DNA of 64,000 bases from Microlunatus elymi (GCF_007362775.1 NZ_CP041692.1:2170001-2234000); one strand, 5' to 3'; shown: positions 48,020 to 56,815, counted from the first letter of the stretch. Notes: a model not told the origin generated them from the letters alone. Made by a program: numbers and translations.

Positions 48020-48916
48020 TCAATCGGTGAACAGCACTCGATCCGTGAGCAGGGCGATCAGCCGGTCCCGGGCCGGATTGATCCGGTCCGGCCGCCAGCA
48101 GACCTCCAGCTCGGCGGGGAAGCCGGCCAGGTCGCCGACCGGCAGCAACGTGACCCCCTCGAATCGCAGCGCCCGCGCGGCCTGCGGCACCAGGGCCAGC
48201 CCGACCTCTGCCCCGACCAGTGCCAGCGCGGTGTGGATCTGGGTGACGTACTGCCGGATCTCCGGCGTGACGCCGGCGCTGCGGAACGCGGCCAGCGCCA
48301 GGTCGTGGAAGTAGCGGGCACCGGCGGGATCGAACATCACCAGCGGCCGACCGTCGAAGTCGCGTACCGACAACTCGGCCGAGCCGGCCAGTTCGCAGCC
48401 CGACGGCACCGCGGCCAGCATCGGCTCGGAGGCGACCGGCAGCGAGGTCAGATCGCTGCCGCGGGCCGGTGGCCGGATCAACCCGAGATCGAGGGAGTTC
48501 TGATGCAGCGCCTGCAGTTGCGCGCCGGTGACCATCTCGCGCAGCACCAGTTGGACGCCGGGCAGCCGATCGGCGGCCAGCCGCAGCAGGTCGGCGAGGA
48601 ACTCGTACGCGGTCGCCGCGGTGAAGCCGACCGACACCGTACCGACCTCACCGCCGGGCACGCGGCGCACCGTCGCCCGTGCCTCCTCGGCCAGCGCCAG
48701 CAGCCGGCGGGCATCGCCCAGGAACGCCTCGCCGGCCGGAGTCAGTGTGACCCCGCGATGGGACCGTACGAACAACTCGACGCCGAGGTCGCGTTCCAAC
48801 TGCTGGATCCGGCGACTCAACGGCGGCTGGGTGACGTTCAGCCGTTCGGCGGCGCGGCCGAAGTTCAACTCCTCGGCGACCGTCACGAAGCTCTGCACCA
48901 ACTCCAGCGACAACAC
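48020..48916 (-). CDS. LysR-family transcriptional regulator
   Basis: The 298-residue regulator from GTG 48916 has the classical LysR helix-turn-helix (LVQSFVTVAEELNFGRAAERL then LNVTQPPLSRRIQQLERDLG). An inducer-binding periplasmic-type domain spans about residues 90-295. ATG 48937 would add seven residues. It may regulate the divergent VanZ-like gene or the nearby glucarate-type dehydratase, a common pattern but unproven. Confidence 0.92.
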   Translation of the reverse strand: MLSLELVQSFVTVAEELNFGRAAERLNVTQPPLSRRIQQLERDLGVELFVRSHRGVTLTPAGEAFLGDARRLLALAEEARATVRRVPGGEVGTVSVGFTAATAYEFLADLLRLAADRLPGVQLVLREMVTGAQLQALHQNSLDLGLIRPPARGSDLTSLPVASEPMLAAVPSGCELAGSAELSVRDFDGRPLVMFDPAGARYFHDLALAAFRSAGVTPEIRQYVTQIHTALALVGAEVGLALVPQAARALRFEGVTLLPVGDLAGFPAELEVCWRPDRINPARDRLIALLTDRVLFTD

Positions 48917-49044
48917 GCCGAGAGCGTATCCGGCCATCCCAGCCCGGTTGACCGTCCGCCCGGAGATGACCGTCCTACGGAGTTGACGGCGCGAATTCCC
49001 GCGTTCGGCATCGACGAGCTGCCCGGTGGGGAATGATCAGAGCC

Positions 49045-49494
49045 ATGCTCTGGCGCCGGATCGTGATCTTGCTGATGGTCGGCTACGTTGCGTTCGTCTG
49101 CCTGGTCACCATGTCGGTCCGGACCGTCGATGATCGGGTGCCCGGCCTGATCGCGGCGATCCTGGCCCTGGGGTCGCACTACCGGTCGGCGTCCTGGTTC
49201 AGCTACACCACGCTGGAGAAGGCGGCCAACGTCGGCATGTTCGTGCCGATCGGGTTCCTGGTCGCTCTGCAGTTCGGGCGATGGTGGGCCGGGCTGCTGT
49301 TCGGGCTGTTGTTCAGCCTGCTGATCGAGGGGATTCAGGCCACCCTGCTGGCCGCGACTCGGACCGCCTCGATCAGCGATGTGGTGACGAACACCATCGG
49401 CGCAGCCATCGGTGCGCTGCTGGCGGGCCTGCTGCTGTGGCGAGCAGCCGTCACCAGCGAGGTTCCGTCCAGTTCGGATGTACCCGTCGAATAG
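49045..49494 (+). CDS. VanZ-family membrane protein
   Basis: The 149-residue protein has about four hydrophobic segments. The VanZ-like pattern is EKAANVGMFVPIGFL, then SLLIEGIQATLL and ISDVVTNTIGAAIGALLAG. VanZ-like proteins are linked to low-level teicoplanin resistance in some bacteria, yet most chromosomal members have unknown function. ATG 49045 lies 12 nt after GGTGGGGA; ATG 49033 adds four residues. It is convergent with the glucarate-dehydratase-like gene, overlapping at the 3' end by 44 bp. Confidence 0.8.
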   Translation: MLWRRIVILLMVGYVAFVCLVTMSVRTVDDRVPGLIAAILALGSHYRSASWFSYTTLEKAANVGMFVPIGFLVALQFGRWWAGLLFGLLFSLLIEGIQATLLAATRTASISDVVTNTIGAAIGALLAGLLLWRAAVTSEVPSSSDVPVE

Positions 49495-50767
49495 CCGCCG
49501 CGTCGTCGCGATCGCGGATCGGCAGGTCGAGCCAACGCTGATGCAGCCGGTGAAGTTGATCATGGTCCAGCTCGACACCGAGCCCGGGCGCGTCGGTGAC
49601 CGGCAGCCGTCCGTCGACGAACGTGTGCGGTTCGGTGATCACGTCCTCGGTCTGCCACGGCCGGTGGGTGTCACAGGCGTAGCGCAGGGTCGGGATCGTT
49701 GCCGCGACCTGGGTCATCGCGGCCAGACTGACCCCCAGGTGGGTGTTGGAGTGCATCGACAGGCCGACGCCGAAGGTACGGCAGATCGCGGCAAGTTCCT
49801 GGGTCGCCCGGAGGCCACCCCAGTAGTGGTGGTCGGACAGCACCACCTGCACCGCGTCGGTGGCGAAGGCGTGCGGGATCTCCTCGAACGAGGTCACGCA
49901 CATGTTGGTGGCCAGCGGCAGGCTGGTGCCGCGGGCGACCTCGGCCATCTGCTCGGTGCCGGTGGTCGGATCCTCCAGGTATTCGGCGATGGACTCGAGC
50001 TCGGCGGCAACCCGCAGACTGGTCGCCACCGACCAGGCGCCGTTGGGATCCAGCCGGACCGGGTGGCCGGGAAACGCCTCGGCCAGTGCCTTGACCGCGG
50101 CCACCTCCTGCGCCGGTTCGAACACGCCGCCCTTGAGCTTGAACGAGCCGAATCCGTAGTCGCGAACCATCCGCCGGGCCTGCGCGACGACGCCCTCGGG
50201 ATCGAGTGCGGCACCCCAGTCGTCCTTCGGCAGCCCCTCGTCGGGGATTTCTGAGCCGCCTTCCCCGGAGCTTCCTGAGCCTGTCGAAGGATGCTCCGCC
50301 CAGCGATAGAACAGGTAGGCACTGAACTCGACGCTGTCGCGGACCTTGCCACCCAGCAGCGCGTGCACCGGCAGACCGGTCTCCTGGCCGAGCGCGTCGT
50401 AGATCGCCACCTCGAATGCGGAGGCGACACTGCGAGCGGTCTTGGCGATCGTCCGGGCCCCGCGCAACCCGCCGGCCCGGACGCCGGTGTCGATCCGGGA
50501 CAACTCGATCTGTTCGGCACACTGCCGGACCGTTGACTCGAGGTCGTTGACGCTCAGCGACGAGCCGACCAGCCGGGGCGCGAATTCGTTGGCCAGGTTG
50601 AGAAAATCGGTGTCGCCGTAGGTCTCGCCGAGTCCGAGGACGCCGGCCGCCGTCTCCACCTCGATGATCAGCCGGGGCGCGTACGGCTGGTGGACGCCCT
50701 GGATGTTCAGCAGTGGCGGATCGCTGATCAGGATCGGCGTCACCCGTACCTCGGTGATCTTGGTCAT
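49451..50767 (-). CDS. enolase-superfamily dehydratase, glucarate-dehydratase-like
   Basis: The 438-residue enzyme has an N-terminal capping domain (VRVTPILISDPPLLNIQGVH) and TIM-barrel motifs FKLKGG (base Lys), RLDPNGAWS and MHSNTHLG (His). These match GudD/glucarate dehydratases, which dehydrate D-glucarate to a 5-keto-4-deoxyglucarate. It likely uses Mg2+. ATG 50767 has GAGGAG upstream. Residues about 168-190 contain EHPSTGSGSSGEGGSEIP, encoded by an embedded dispersed repeat (50271-50297). No other aldarate gene is adjacent. Confidence 0.85.
   Translation of the reverse strand: MTKITEVRVTPILISDPPLLNIQGVHQPYAPRLIIEVETAAGVLGLGETYGDTDFLNLANEFAPRLVGSSLSVNDLESTVRQCAEQIELSRIDTGVRAGGLRGARTIAKTARSVASAFEVAIYDALGQETGLPVHALLGGKVRDSVEFSAYLFYRWAEHPSTGSGSSGEGGSEIPDEGLPKDDWGAALDPEGVVAQARRMVRDYGFGSFKLKGGVFEPAQEVAAVKALAEAFPGHPVRLDPNGAWSVATSLRVAAELESIAEYLEDPTTGTEQMAEVARGTSLPLATNMCVTSFEEIPHAFATDAVQVVLSDHHYWGGLRATQELAAICRTFGVGLSMHSNTHLGVSLAAMTQVAATIPTLRYACDTHRPWQTEDVITEPHTFVDGRLPVTDAPGLGVELDHDQLHRLHQRWLDLPIRDRDDAAAIRRVHPNWTEPRW
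50271..50297. repeat. in-frame short dispersed repeat, copy 2
   Basis: CTTCCTGAGCCTGTCGAAGG followed by ATGCTCC is inserted within the glucarate-dehydratase-like gene without breaking the frame. It encodes part of a Gly/Ser-rich insert. Confidence 0.75.
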
Positions 50768-51005
50768 CGGCTGGCTCCTCATCGGACTGGGTTCGGCCGG
50801 ACCGCCGGTCCAACCGGACCCTACGCCGCCGGCGGCGCGCCGGTCCAAGACCGGTCCGGCATCGACCGATGCTCCGGCCGCATCGCCGTTGCTCCGCGAC
50901 AAGCGGTAAAGATGTCGGAGCAGACGGCCCCAACCCCCGTCCGGAGGGGGTTTCGACGCATCTCGTCCGACGTTTTTACCCCTCGGCGGCGGTAGTGTCT
51001 GGCCC

Positions 51006-51890
51006 GTGCCGAGACGGGAACGCAAGCCGGCGACGTACCGCCGCGATCCGATGCCGCCTGGGGCGACGCTCCGCGCCAACACACCACGCAGGGCGACGCT
51101 CCGCGTCAACACGCCACCCAAACCGCATCCGTCGGGTGCGCGGCCGCCGGCGATACCGGCCGGCAAGCTGCCGCAGCATGTCGCGATCGTGATGGACGGC
51201 AACGGTCGCTGGGCCAAGGCCCGCAATCTTCCGCGCACCGACGGGCACGCCGCCGGCGAGGCGTCGTTGTTCGACGTGATCGAGGGCGCCATCGAGGTGG
51301 GCGTGAAATACCTGTCGGCCTACGCGTTCTCGACGGAGAACTGGCGGCGGTCGCCGGACGAGGTGCGCTGGCTGATGGGGTTCAACCGGGACGTCATCCA
51401 CCGTCGCCGCGACGAGTTGGATGCGATGGGTGTCCGGATCCGCTGGGCCGGTCGCCGGCCGCGGTTGTGGCGCAGTGTGATCAGTGAGCTGGAGTCGGCG
51501 GAGGCGCAGTCGGCGGGCAACGACGTGCTGACGCTGCAGTTCTGCGTCAATTACGGTGGCCGGGCCGAGATCGTCGACGCTGCTCGGCGGATCGCGCAGC
51601 GGGCCGCCGCCGGCGAGCTGAATCCGGACAAGCTGACCGAGGCGACCTTCCGGAACTATCTCGACGAGCCGGAGATTCCCGATGTCGATCTGTTCGTCCG
51701 GTCCTCGGGGGAGCAGCGCACGTCGAACTTTCTGCTGTGGCAGTCCGCGTACGCAGAGATGGTGTTCCTTGATCAACTGTGGCCGGACTTCGACCGCCGT
51801 GATCTGTGGCGGGCGATCGAGCTCTACGTCGATCGGGATCGCCGTTACGGTGGCGCAATTCCCAACGTGGTCGAGGATTCCGGCCGGTGA
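51006..51890 (+). CDS. uppS: isoprenyl (polyprenyl) diphosphate synthase, cis type
   Basis: The 294-residue cis-prenyltransferase has [20 protein letters not shown] (Asp-Gly-Asn-Gly-Arg-Trp signature), [28 protein letters not shown] and [18 protein letters not shown]. It condenses isopentenyl diphosphate onto an allylic primer, making the lipid carrier for cell-wall and glycan synthesis. The start is GTG 51006. A 53-residue N-terminal extension contains an in-frame 30-bp duplication (51061-51120) and is not needed for the fold. Confidence 0.94.
   Translation: MPRRERKPATYRRDPMPPGATLRANTPRRATLRVNTPPKPHPSGARPPAIPAGKLPQHVAIVMDGNGRWAKARNLPRTDGHAAGEASLFDVIEGAIEVGVKYLSAYAFSTENWRRSPDEVRWLMGFNRDVIHRRRDELDAMGVRIRWAGRRPRLWRSVISELESAEAQSAGNDVLTLQFCVNYGGRAEIVDAARRIAQRAAAGELNPDKLTEATFRNYLDEPEIPDVDLFVRSSGEQRTSNFLLWQSAYAEMVFLDQLWPDFDRRDLWRAIELYVDRDRRYGGAIPNVVEDSGR
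51061..51120. repeat. 30-bp tandem duplication within uppS
   Basis: Two adjacent 30-bp units, each beginning GGGCGACGCTCCGCG, encode [10 protein letters not shown] and [10 protein letters not shown]. They preserve frame and enlarge the N-terminal extension. Confidence 0.9.
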
Positions 51891-52475
51891 TCAGTTGGAT
51901 CGGCCGCGGATCCAGTCGATGAAGCGGCGGCGTGGGTAGCGGGCCTTGATCACCCCGGCGCCCACGGTCCCGACAACCCGGACGACGTGACGAGCCGTTG
52001 CCGGATCGCCACCGACCTTGTTGGGCACCCGGCCGGCGCCGCTGGACACGTCGTCCATCACCACCGCCCAATCGTGCGGGACGACCAGCACGATGCGGCC
52101 CGACTTTGCGGTGGCGCGGACCAGCACCTCCCGCCCGGGCACTCGCGCCCCGGTGAAGTCGAGCTTGATCGAACCCGAGTCCACCTGGGCAGTGATCTCG
52201 GCCGGTGCGGACCACACTCCGGTACGGCGCAGGAATCCGCTCTTGGTGGTCAGCGTCAGCGGCTTGGTGTCTGCGGGTTCAAGATCAACTGTGGTCGCGG
52301 CCACCTCGGCGCGGGTCTTGGCCCGGTAGACGGCGGTCAGCCGCTCGTCCAACTCGGACAGCTCCAGCCGTCCGTCGCTGACCGCGGCCCGCAACTGCTC
52401 GGCCGCGGCCTCGCGATCGTGATCGCTGGCGCGCACCATCGGCGCGGGCAGCGGGCTTTCCGAATCCTGTGACAC
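51891..52475 (-). CDS. DUF1707 domain protein with LiaF-like C-terminus
   Basis: The 194-residue protein has the DUF1707 helix-hairpin pattern MVRASDHDREAAAEQLRAAV, SDGRLELSELDERLTAVY and AKTRAEVAATTVDL in its first 70 residues. A beta-rich C-terminal part (about 80-190) resembles DUF4870/LiaF-type domains. No transmembrane helix is visible. The start is GTG 52475. It is convergent with uppS, directly adjacent (51890/51891). Its role is unknown. Confidence 0.85.
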   Translation of the reverse strand: MSQDSESPLPAPMVRASDHDREAAAEQLRAAVSDGRLELSELDERLTAVYRAKTRAEVAATTVDLEPADTKPLTLTTKSGFLRRTGVWSAPAEITAQVDSGSIKLDFTGARVPGREVLVRATAKSGRIVLVVPHDWAVVMDDVSSGAGRVPNKVGGDPATARHVVRVVGTVGAGVIKARYPRRRFIDWIRGRSN

Positions 52476-52553
52476 GTTGCTGATGATAGGCCGTACGGGC
52501 GCCGTTGTTCGCCTATCAGGGGCCGATCCGGCAAGGACGACCAGCTGCCGCCG

Positions 52554-53000
52554 TCAGCAATCGCCGCAGGTGCCGAAGATCTCCAGTTCATGATCAACAT
52601 CGCGGAAGCCGTACTTGGCCGCGACCGCGTTCGCCCACTTCTCCACCGTGGGGCCGGAGATCTCCACCGTACGGCCACAACTGCGGCAGACCAGGTGATG
52701 ATGATGGCCGCCGGAACAGCGGCGGTAACTCATCTCGCCGTCGCTGGTACGGATCGCGTCGACCTCGCCGCTGTCGGCCATCAGCTGCAGCGTCCGGTAC
52801 ACGGTGGTCAGGCCTACCGCCGCGTCCGAATGCCGCAACTCGTCGTGGATCTGTTGTGCGGTTCGGAAATCGGTGCCCGCCGACAGCACCTTGTCCACCG
52901 CTGCCCGCTGCCTGGTCCGGCGTTGCGGAGCGCCGGACTTGCCGGCTCCGCCGGTGGAAACGGCCTCACTCCTGGAGTCAGCCTCGCTCATCGAAACCAC
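52554..53000 (-). CDS. zur: Fur-family regulator, probably Zur
   Basis: The 148-residue metal-responsive repressor has a winged helix (TRQRAAVDKVLSAG, LTTVYRTLQLMADSGEVDAI) and metal sites HHHHLVCRSCG and a C-terminal CGDC pair. The CxxC pairs form the structural zinc site. Location beside a zinc ABC transporter and a Zur-like box at 55868 supports Zur instead of Fur. It is the last gene of the leftward znuA-znuC-znuB-zur group. The GTG start is at 53000. Confidence 0.9.
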   Translation of the reverse strand: MVSMSEADSRSEAVSTGGAGKSGAPQRRTRQRAAVDKVLSAGTDFRTAQQIHDELRHSDAAVGLTTVYRTLQLMADSGEVDAIRTSDGEMSYRRCSGGHHHHLVCRSCGRTVEISGPTVEKWANAVAAKYGFRDVDHELEIFGTCGDC

Positions 53001-53009
53001 GCTCGCTCC

Positions 53010-54014
53010 TCAGTGCTCGTCGTAATGATCACGATGGACGGCGTGCCGGTGGCCGTCGTGGACATAGTCGACGTGATCACCGTGCTGCACCGACGGATGA
53101 TCACAGTCCGGATCGCCGTGCTGGTGCGGATGGGTCCCGGCCAGCACGTGCGGTGACCTGATGCCGGGCGGTTCGGCCGACTGCGGCAGCGTGATCGGCA
53201 TACGACGTCGGCGTCGCAGCAGCGCCGACACCGGCCAACTGATCGCGAACACCGCGATCGCCAGCACCACGATCAACGCACCGGGGGCGGCGTTGGCGTA
53301 GTACGAACCGGCCGCACCGCCGACCGAGACCACGACCCCGATCGCCATCGCACAACCCAACGAGGCATAGAAACCCGGTACCAGATTGTTGGCCGCGGCG
53401 ACCGGGACCACCATCAGCGCGCTGACCAGCAGCAGCCCGACGGTACGCATCGAGAGCGACACCGTGATCGCCGCCAAGATCACCACCAGGATGTTGTAGA
53501 ACCGCACCCGCAACCCGAGTACACGGGCGAAGTCCTCATCCGCACTGACCGCGAACAGCTGCGGGGCAAGGCCGATCGTCGGAATCAGCACCACCACCGC
53601 GAGCACACCGATCATGATCAGATCGGACGGGCTGACCGCGGTCAGCGAACCGAACAGATATTGCGACAGCGCGCCGGTGCCGCCACCGGCGAACGCCGAC
53701 ATCAACACACCGGCCGCCAGTCCGCCGTAGAACAAGATCGCCAGGCCGACGTCGCCGGTGGCCTTGCCGCGCTGCCGCAGGATCTCCACCGTCACCGAAC
53801 CGGCCACGCAGACCAGCACCGCAACCGGCAACGGCGCACTCCCGGTCAGCAGCGCCAGACCGACGCCGGCGATCGCGACGTGACCGAGACCGTCGCCGAG
53901 CAGGCTGAGTCGTCGCTGCACGATGTAGGCACCGATCGCCGGCGCGATCAGCCCGGTCAGCAACGCAGCGATCAACGCCCGTTGCATGAACGGGTAATGC
54001 AGGACCCAGATCAT
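53010..54014 (-). CDS. znuB: zinc/manganese ABC transporter permease (ZnuB type)
   Basis: The 334-residue polytopic membrane protein has about eight helices between residues 15 and 285. Typical motifs are LLTGLIAPAIGAYIVQRRLSLLGDGL, LFYGGLAAGVLMSAF and LGLRVRFYNILVVILA. The last 48 residues form a cytoplasmic or external His-rich tail with 13 histidines (HPHQHGDPDCDH), a likely metal buffer. ATG 54014 overlaps znuC by 4 bp. It forms the membrane part of the zinc importer. Confidence 0.93.
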   Translation of the reverse strand: MIWVLHYPFMQRALIAALLTGLIAPAIGAYIVQRRLSLLGDGLGHVAIAGVGLALLTGSAPLPVAVLVCVAGSVTVEILRQRGKATGDVGLAILFYGGLAAGVLMSAFAGGGTGALSQYLFGSLTAVSPSDLIMIGVLAVVVLIPTIGLAPQLFAVSADEDFARVLGLRVRFYNILVVILAAITVSLSMRTVGLLLVSALMVVPVAAANNLVPGFYASLGCAMAIGVVVSVGGAAGSYYANAAPGALIVVLAIAVFAISWPVSALLRRRRRMPITLPQSAEPPGIRSPHVLAGTHPHQHGDPDCDHPSVQHGDHVDYVHDGHRHAVHRDHYDEH

Positions 54015-54919
54015 GATTCGCTCCTGCCCGATGACGCCGACGGTGGTTGCAGAGGACCGGAGCTGGGAGGCAAGGTTCCGTAGCTGGGAAGGAAGGGCCC
54101 TGAGCTTGCCGAAGGGCCGGAAATCTCACCCACCTCGTGCCCACCGTGCCCGGCCCGTTGGTGATCATGAAGCTCGGTGGCCGAACGGGGCAGTTCGCCG
54201 TCGTGCACGATCCGGCCGTCCCGCAGCACGATCGCCCGATCGACCAACGGCGTCAGCGGACCGATCTCGTGCAGCACAACCAGGATCGCCATCCCGCGGC
54301 GCAGCAGCTCGGTCAGCACATCGGCCAGGATCTGCTGGTGTTCAAGATCAACTCCGGCGGTCGGCTCGTCCAGCACCAGCAGCCGCGGTTCGGCCGCCAG
54401 CGCGCGGGCGATCAATACTCGCTGCTGTTGGCCACCGGACAACTGCTGCATCTCGGCCTGCGCCCGGTCGGCGAGCCCGACGACCTGGAGCGCCTCACCG
54501 ATCACCTGCCGGTCCTTGGCCCGCGGCGGGACGAAGGGCAGCCGATGACCGAGCCGACCGGAGCCGACGATCTCGTTCACCTTCGCCCGGGTCAGGTCGA
54601 TGGTGGACCGTTGCGGCACGTAGCCGACCTTGGACCAGTCACGGAAGCGCCCGATCTCGGTGCCGAACAGCCGAACCGAGCCGCGGCGCAACGCGGTCAG
54701 GCCCAGCAGGGCTCGTACCAGGGTGGACTTGCCCGAACCGTTCCCGCCGAGCAGAGCCACCGTCTCGCCGCGATGGACGGCCAGCGAGATGCCGCGCAGC
54801 ACCGGCAGTCCGCCCAGCTCCACCGACACGTCGCGGGCGGTCAGCACCGGCTCCCGCTGGGTCACCGGCTGCGCGTCCTGCTGGTCGTCGGCCATCGCAC
54901 CATCATCGAGGATCGTCAT
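54011..54919 (-). CDS. znuC: zinc/manganese ABC transporter ATP-binding protein (ZnuC type)
   Basis: The 302-residue ATPase has Walker A GGNGSGKST, the signature LSGGQQQR and Walker B RLLVLDEPTAG with H-loop VVLHEIG. It follows znuA by one base and overlaps znuB by 4 bp. The C-terminal 50 residues form a Pro/Ser-rich tail (SGPSASSGPFLPSYGTLPP) carrying one embedded dispersed repeat (54091-54120), unusual for ZnuC. The core is of normal size. Confidence 0.94.
   Translation of the reverse strand: MTILDDGAMADDQQDAQPVTQREPVLTARDVSVELGGLPVLRGISLAVHRGETVALLGGNGSGKSTLVRALLGLTALRRGSVRLFGTEIGRFRDWSKVGYVPQRSTIDLTRAKVNEIVGSGRLGHRLPFVPPRAKDRQVIGEALQVVGLADRAQAEMQQLSGGQQQRVLIARALAAEPRLLVLDEPTAGVDLEHQQILADVLTELLRRGMAILVVLHEIGPLTPLVDRAIVLRDGRIVHDGELPRSATELHDHQRAGHGGHEVGEISGPSASSGPFLPSYGTLPPSSGPLQPPSASSGRSES
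54091..54120. repeat. in-frame short dispersed repeat, copy 3
   Basis: GGGCCCTGAGCTTGCCGAAG is embedded in the znuC 3' end. With an adjacent duplicated AGCTGGGA motif it encodes the low-complexity Ser/Pro tail. Confidence 0.75.
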
Positions 54920-54920
54920 C

Positions 54921-55868
54921 TCAGCTGCACCCGTTCGCCTTCTCCAGTGCGGTGAGATTGGACTTCATCACCGCAAGATAGTTCGTCCCACGTGATTGTT
55001 CGGTGATGCCCTCGATCGGATCGAGCACATCGGTTCGCAGACCAAGATCACGAGCGATCGACTGGGCCACCGCCGGCGAGGCGAGGGTCTCGTAGAAGAT
55101 CGTGGTCACGTCGTACTTGCTGATCTGGTGTTGCACCTCGGCGATTCGTGCCGGCGACGGTTCGTTGTCCGGACTCAGGCCGCTGATGCTGATCTGCTGC
55201 AGGCCGTAGCGTTCTGCCAGGTAGCCGAAGGCGGCATGCGAGGTGACGAATTCCGTACGCTGGCAGGTTTTCAGGCCCTCGCGGTAGCTGTCGTCGAGCT
55301 GACGAAGATCAGCATCGAGTGCGCCCACGTTCTTGTGATAGTCGGCGGCATGATCGGGATCGATCTTGGTCAGCTTGTCCGCCACCGCATCGGTGATCTT
55401 GATCATGTTGTTCGGATCCAGCCAGACATGGGGATCCAGGTTGGCGTTGCCGGCGTGATCATGATCGTCGTGCTCGTCCTCGCCGAGCGGCCCGTGATCT
55501 TGCAGCGGGACGACGCTGGTGGTGTCGAGCACGTTCTGGTTGCCGCTCTGCGCAACCGCCTCGTCCACCGCAGCCTGGAAGTGCTGCTCATAGACGACGA
55601 GGTCGGCGTCGGTGACACTGCCGACCTGTTTGGGCGTCAGCTCGAGGTCGTGCGGCTCGGCGCCGGGCTTGGTCAGGCTTTCCACGGTCGCGTGAGAACC
55701 CGCGACGCGCTCGGCCACGAACTGGAACGGATAGAAGCTCGCGACGATCCGCAGCTGACCGGGCCGCGATCCGTCCGAGCCTGTCCCGGTGACGGCCCCA
55801 CAGGCGGCGAGCAGAAGGAGAGAACCGATGCCGAGCAGCAGGCCGAGCGCGCGCGGGAAGATTGGCAT
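54921..55868 (-). CDS. znuA: zinc ABC transporter substrate-binding lipoprotein (ZnuA type)
   Basis: The 315-residue lipoprotein starts at ATG 55868 with a signal peptide and lipobox LLLAAC. The family features are IVASFYPFQFVAERVAG, EPHDLELTPKQV, the His/Asp-rich metal loop DEHDDHDHAGNANLDPHVWL and FVTSHAAFGYLAERYG. The acidic-His loop marks zinc over manganese specificity. It is the first gene of the operon and its start codon lies within a Zur-like box, so the mRNA may be leaderless and zinc-repressed. Confidence 0.93.
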   Translation of the reverse strand: MPIFPRALGLLLGIGSLLLLAACGAVTGTGSDGSRPGQLRIVASFYPFQFVAERVAGSHATVESLTKPGAEPHDLELTPKQVGSVTDADLVVYEQHFQAAVDEAVAQSGNQNVLDTTSVVPLQDHGPLGEDEHDDHDHAGNANLDPHVWLDPNNMIKITDAVADKLTKIDPDHAADYHKNVGALDADLRQLDDSYREGLKTCQRTEFVTSHAAFGYLAERYGLQQISISGLSPDNEPSPARIAEVQHQISKYDVTTIFYETLASPAVAQSIARDLGLRTDVLDPIEGITEQSRGTNYLAVMKSNLTALEKANGCS

Positions 55869-55882
55869 GAAAACCATTTTCA
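55868..55882. promoter_or_regulatory. Zur box overlapping the znuA start
   Basis: TGAAAA-CCA-TTTTCA is a perfect 6-bp inverted repeat with a 3-nt centre, the actinobacterial Zur pattern. In the leftward direction a TTGACT -35-like hexamer (complement of 55899-55904) lies upstream, and the box covers the -10 region and start codon. Confidence 0.7.
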
Positions 55883-55940
55883 ATAACGGCTGACCGGAAG
55901 TCAAGTCCGACGATCGCTGTTGCCGTCGCTTCGGTCACTC

Positions 55941-56002
55941 CCGCACCCGAAACGTGCCGCCGCACCCGAAATCTCGGGTGCGGCGGCAGGTTGTGGGTGC
56001 GG
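55941..56002. repeat. 62-nt palindrome between divergent genes (element F)
   Basis: 29-nt arms (55941-55969, 55974-56002) flank the loop AATC; the arms contain CCGCACCCGA and TCGGGTGCGG. Three mismatches occur. It stands between the znuA start and the secreted protein gene at 56089, where it cannot act as a 3' terminator for either. Confidence 0.85.
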
Positions 56003-56088
56003 CTGAGCCACGGCTCCGCTAGCGTGCGCTGCGCCCGGGGCTCGTGTCTCGCGGGCACGACACTGGAGCGATCACGAGAGCGGGAGAC

Positions 56089-56520
56089 ATGAGGGTGAAG
56101 AGGGTTGCGTTGGCGGCGTCGATGATGGTGCTCGCGCTGGTGGCGATCGCGGTTCCGGCGAAGCAGGCATCGGCGGCCGCATACACCAATGGACCGATCG
56201 CGCTGAAGAGTCGCGCCTACTGCGAGGCCGGAAAACTCGTCACCTGGAAGCGGCTGGTCTCCGACAGCGGGAGCGTCCAGGGCCGGGTCTACGCCTACCG
56301 CCGGGATCACCGGATCTGCGTCTTCGTGGTCGATCGGCTTCCCGGCGCACACGCGATGCGGGCGCAGATCTCCAGCAAGAGTCTGAACGGGTGGGACCAG
56401 GGGACCTACAACGAGTACGCCGGTGCAATGGTCGCGCCGCCACATGTCTGCGTGTACGCGTTCGGCAGCCTGGTGGTCAACGGCAAGTTCTACGACCGCA
56501 GGGTCTGGGTCGGATGCTGA
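56089..56520 (+). CDS. small secreted cysteine-containing protein
   Basis: The 143-residue exported protein has a signal peptide (RVALAASMMVLALVAIAVPA, cleavage after ASA near residue 31). The mature domain has four cysteines (YCEAG, RICVFV, HVCVYAF, VGC at the C-terminus), so two disulfides are plausible. GGGAG lies before ATG 56089. No family was recognised. The short compact length is consistent with an extracellular binding or inhibitor protein. Confidence 0.8.
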   Translation: MRVKRVALAASMMVLALVAIAVPAKQASAAAYTNGPIALKSRAYCEAGKLVTWKRLVSDSGSVQGRVYAYRRDHRICVFVVDRLPGAHAMRAQISSKSLNGWDQGTYNEYAGAMVAPPHVCVYAFGSLVVNGKFYDRRVWVGC

Positions 56521-56524
56521 GTCA

Positions 56525-56815
56525 ATGATCGCGATCAGCCGCTTCCGGGTGCCCGAGGAGCGCACCGAGGACTTCGTCGTGCACGCCCGGGCCGCCATCG
56601 ACGCGTTGTCCCAGGCCGACGGCTTCCTCACCGGCGACCTCGGCCGCAACCTCGACGAGCCGACGCTGTGGACCGTCAGCACCCGCTGGCGCAACGTCGG
56701 CTCGTACCGTCGCGGGCTCGGCACCTATCAGGCCCGGATGGCCGCCGTACCGCTGCTGAGCCTGGCCATCGACGAGCCGTCGGCGTACGAGGATCCGGTC
56801 AACTTCGACCTGTGA
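56525..56815 (+). CDS. antibiotic biosynthesis monooxygenase-family protein
   Basis: The 96-residue ABM-type protein (IAISRFRVPEERTEDFVVHARAA, GDLGRNLDEPTLWTVSTRW) has a ferredoxin-like alpha/beta fold. Members include monooxygenases and heme-degrading or stress proteins; no secondary-metabolite genes are nearby, so antibiotic synthesis is not implied. ATG 56525 lies 4 bp after the preceding stop, suggesting cotranscription. Confidence 0.85.
   Translation: MIAISRFRVPEERTEDFVVHARAAIDALSQADGFLTGDLGRNLDEPTLWTVSTRWRNVGSYRRGLGTYQARMAAVPLLSLAIDEPSAYEDPVNFDL

Noticed and set aside
49045-49494. Glycopeptide resistance gene
   Set aside because: VanZ-like proteins are common in chromosomes without resistance; no van cluster is nearby.
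56525-56815. Part of an antibiotic biosynthesis cluster
   Set aside because: The family name is broad and no other biosynthetic genes are present.
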